Source: JAWWBN01 sp033720955
Lineage (GTDB): Bacteria > Acidobacteriota > Thermoanaerobaculia > Multivoradales > JAHEKO01
Direction of reading: 5' to 3'
DNA: 7,525 bases
Assembly (NCBI GenBank): GCA_033720955.1
Contig: JAWWBN010000194.1
Coordinates: forward strand, 1-7,525
Part shown: one piece after another, positions 6,256 to 7,525 of the stretch
Numbering within the stretch: position 1 is the stretch's first letter
How the letters are laid out: every line of letters starts with the position of its first letter
Position numbers and translations under genes: made by a program
The notes under the pieces: generated by a model
Told to the model about the DNA's origin: nothing
The model's database searches: none
The model's input: only the letters and a program-made list of their open reading frames with translations

Positions 6256-7476
6256 CTACGGAGCGGGGACGCAGTTCCCGCCGACCCACTTGCCGTTGCC
6301 GCGTGCGAGCTGGCACTGGTCGGTCAGGGCCGGGCCGGGGGCGTCGAAGGGGAACGGCGTCTCGTCGAAGCCGACGTCCTGTGAGTTGTTGAAGTCGTCG
6401 AGGGCCTCGATGCAGCCGCTGCCGCTGATCGCCTGCTTGGAGGCGCCGCAGAAGCCGGCCTCGCAGTAGGAGATCCACTGCTGGATGGTCTGCCCCTCGT
6501 ACAGCCAGTCGTCGCAGGTGCCCTCACCGTCGGTGACCGCCGAGGTGGCCGCCAGGTTGAGCTTGGCCGCGGTCAACTGGGCGGCGAGCGTCAGGTAGGT
6601 GGGGTTGCTGCGGCGGTCGGCGGCGGAGGTGCAGAGGGCCTCCGAGGTGGAGCAGTAGCCGCTCTGCACGGTGCCGACCGGCGTGCCGCAGACGGTGACC
6701 GGCAGCAGGTCCAGGCTCCGCGGGTCGGAGCTCTGGATGAGATGGGGATGGGTGCCCCAGAAGCCGCGGGTGCGGGTCAGGCACTGCTCCCCGGTGACCG
6801 GCGGGCCGTCGCACGGGTCGCAGGACGGGCCGGCGATGCAGCTCTCGTTGCAGTCCGTGGACTCCTTGCTGATCTGGAAGGCGGCGCCCAGCCCGGGCGA
6901 GTTGAGCTCGCCGGCGATCGAGATGGTCATCTGGTAGCAGTTCCCGACCGCCAGGCCGGCGTCACACTTCGCCACGAAGGCGCTGCCACACGAGCCGTCG
7001 GGGCCCACGGAGAAGGGCCCGCCGGTGCACGAGCCGGTGATGGCCGTGCCCTCGGAGAGACAGCTCTGGCCGGGGACGGGAAGCCCCACGTCGTAGTGGC
7101 TGAGGTCGCGGAACGAGTCCACGCTGCAGGTGCGGGTGCAGTAGGCGGCCGGATCGGTACTCTGGCCCCTGGTGCGGCAGAAGTTGTTGTCCAGGCAGGA
7201 CTCGCCGGGGCGGACCGTGCTCACGCAGGTGCCCGCCTGCGGGCTGCAGATCTCGTAGGTGTAGCTGGCGAAGCCGCTGGTCGAAGAGGGAGCCGGCTGA
7301 TAGTCGACCAGGGTGACCAGGAAGCCGCCGCCGTCGCAGAGGCTCAGCACCGGCTCGTCGCAGAAGTCGGCGGGGCAGGTGTCGCCCTGGGCCTGCGCCG
7401 GCAGGGCGCCGAGGCCGAAGAGCACGAGGCCGCAACAGAGACACACCCTCCACGTCCACGAAGCTGAATGGGTCAT
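6256..7476 (-). CDS. Secreted cysteine-rich protein with RTRGFWGTHP module, function unknown
   Basis: I do not recognise a named family for this 406-residue protein. An N-terminal signal peptide is clear: Arg10, hydrophobic stretch 11-25, and an AQA site at 27-29 predicting signal peptidase I cleavage before Q30; no lipobox is seen. After cleavage there are 28 cysteines, an even number compatible with up to 14 disulfides outside the cytoplasm. Residues 45-205 look like a beta-rich module: DGGGFLVTLVDY, SYTYEICSP, a DLSHYDVGLP motif at 124-133 resembling LSH-type repeats of bacterial surface proteins, then KCDAGLAVGNCYQMTISIAG at 170-189. A DCNESC-x5-CDPC cluster (208-222) precedes CLTRTRGFWGTHP at 232-244, a motif recurring in bacterial exported proteins (often TQGYWKNHP), coupled here to LAAQLTAAKLNLA at 297-309 as in those relatives. 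There are no catalytic motifs, C-terminal membrane anchor or sorting tail. The ATG at 7474-7476 has AAGGA 8 nt upstream, and codon use is GC-rich like its neighbours. The gene converges on nrdAB, so it is a separate transcription unit. A structural or surface role is inference only. Confidence 0.88.
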   Translation of the reverse strand: MTHSASWTWRVCLCCGLVLFGLGALPAQAQGDTCPADFCDEPVLSLCDGGGFLVTLVDYQPAPSSTSGFASYTYEICSPQAGTCVSTVRPGESCLDNNFCRTRGQSTDPAAYCTRTCSVDSFRDLSHYDVGLPVPGQSCLSEGTAITGSCTGGPFSVGPDGSCGSAFVAKCDAGLAVGNCYQMTISIAGELNSPGLGAAFQISKESTDCNESCIAGPSCDPCDGPPVTGEQCLTRTRGFWGTHPHLIQSSDPRSLDLLPVTVCGTPVGTVQSGYCSTSEALCTSAADRRSNPTYLTLAAQLTAAKLNLAATSAVTDGEGTCDDWLYEGQTIQQWISYCEAGFCGASKQAISGSGCIEALDDFNNSQDVGFDETPFPFDAPGPALTDQCQLARGNGKWVGGNCVPAP

Positions 7477-7484
7477 GACTGCTT

Positions 7485-7489
7485 TCCTT
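7485..7489 (-). promoter_or_regulatory. Ribosome binding site of the secreted-protein gene
   Basis: On the minus strand AAGGA lies 8 nt before the ATG, supporting the chosen start. A 5-bp stem TCCGC/GCGGA (7491-7495 with 7501-7505) sits just upstream. The promoter is not visible in the 49 bases left and is probably beyond the window. Confidence 0.65.
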
Positions 7490-7525
7490 CTCCGCGCGAT
7501 GCGGAAGTCGTCTGGCTCGGGCCTC

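Noticed and set aside
6742..7467. Plus-strand frame (241 codons) opposite the secreted protein gene
   Set aside because: Ala/Gly-rich, without ribosome binding site or motifs; the minus strand has the signal peptide, patterned cysteines and terminator.

Overview
The window is high-GC DNA (G/C strongly dominates third codon positions) from a Gram-negative-like bacterium. Nothing in it fixes the taxon. The chlamydial-type ribonucleotide reductase pair, the FbpBC-type transporter and the Cys-rich secreted protein would suit an Acidobacteriota, myxobacterial or similar free-living lineage, but that is inference.

Layout. (1) 1-1829, plus strand: the 3' end of an Fe3+-type (FbpB-like) ABC permease gene, cut by the window edge, overlapping by four bases (GTGA) a complete FbpC-like ATPase gene. 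The partner binding protein gene is not in the window. (2) 1830-2207: a non-coding stretch with a nested GC-rich hairpin just after fbpC, an AT-richer spacer, then a compact nrd control region. That region holds two NrdR-box-like sites 32 bp apart, with a perfect TTGACA -35 between them and the -10 overlapping the second box. A leader of about 130 nt and a strong ribosome binding site follow. (3) 2208-6064, plus strand: nrdA and nrdB, a complete class I ribonucleotide reductase making deoxynucleotides. NrdA has two N-terminal ATP-cones and all catalytic residues. NrdB has Phe (F111) where the radical Tyr normally sits and Glu (E73) as first metal ligand, as in the Mn/Fe class Ic enzyme of Chlamydia. 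(4) 6065-6255: a convergent gap with a textbook intrinsic terminator serving the minus-strand gene. (5) 6256-7476, minus strand: an exported 406-residue protein with 28 cysteines after its signal peptide and a C-terminal module around an RTRGFWGTHP motif; function unknown.

How they work together: the FbpBC genes form one transport operon and nrdAB a separate dNTP-synthesis operon, apparently repressed by NrdR; the secreted protein is an independent convergent unit. I see no CRISPR, mobile element, tRNA, rRNA or new defence system. The points most worth following are the class Ic NrdB (with a further Tyr-to-Phe change on the chlamydial activation pathway), the NrdR-promoter architecture, and the uncharacterised Cys-rich protein.
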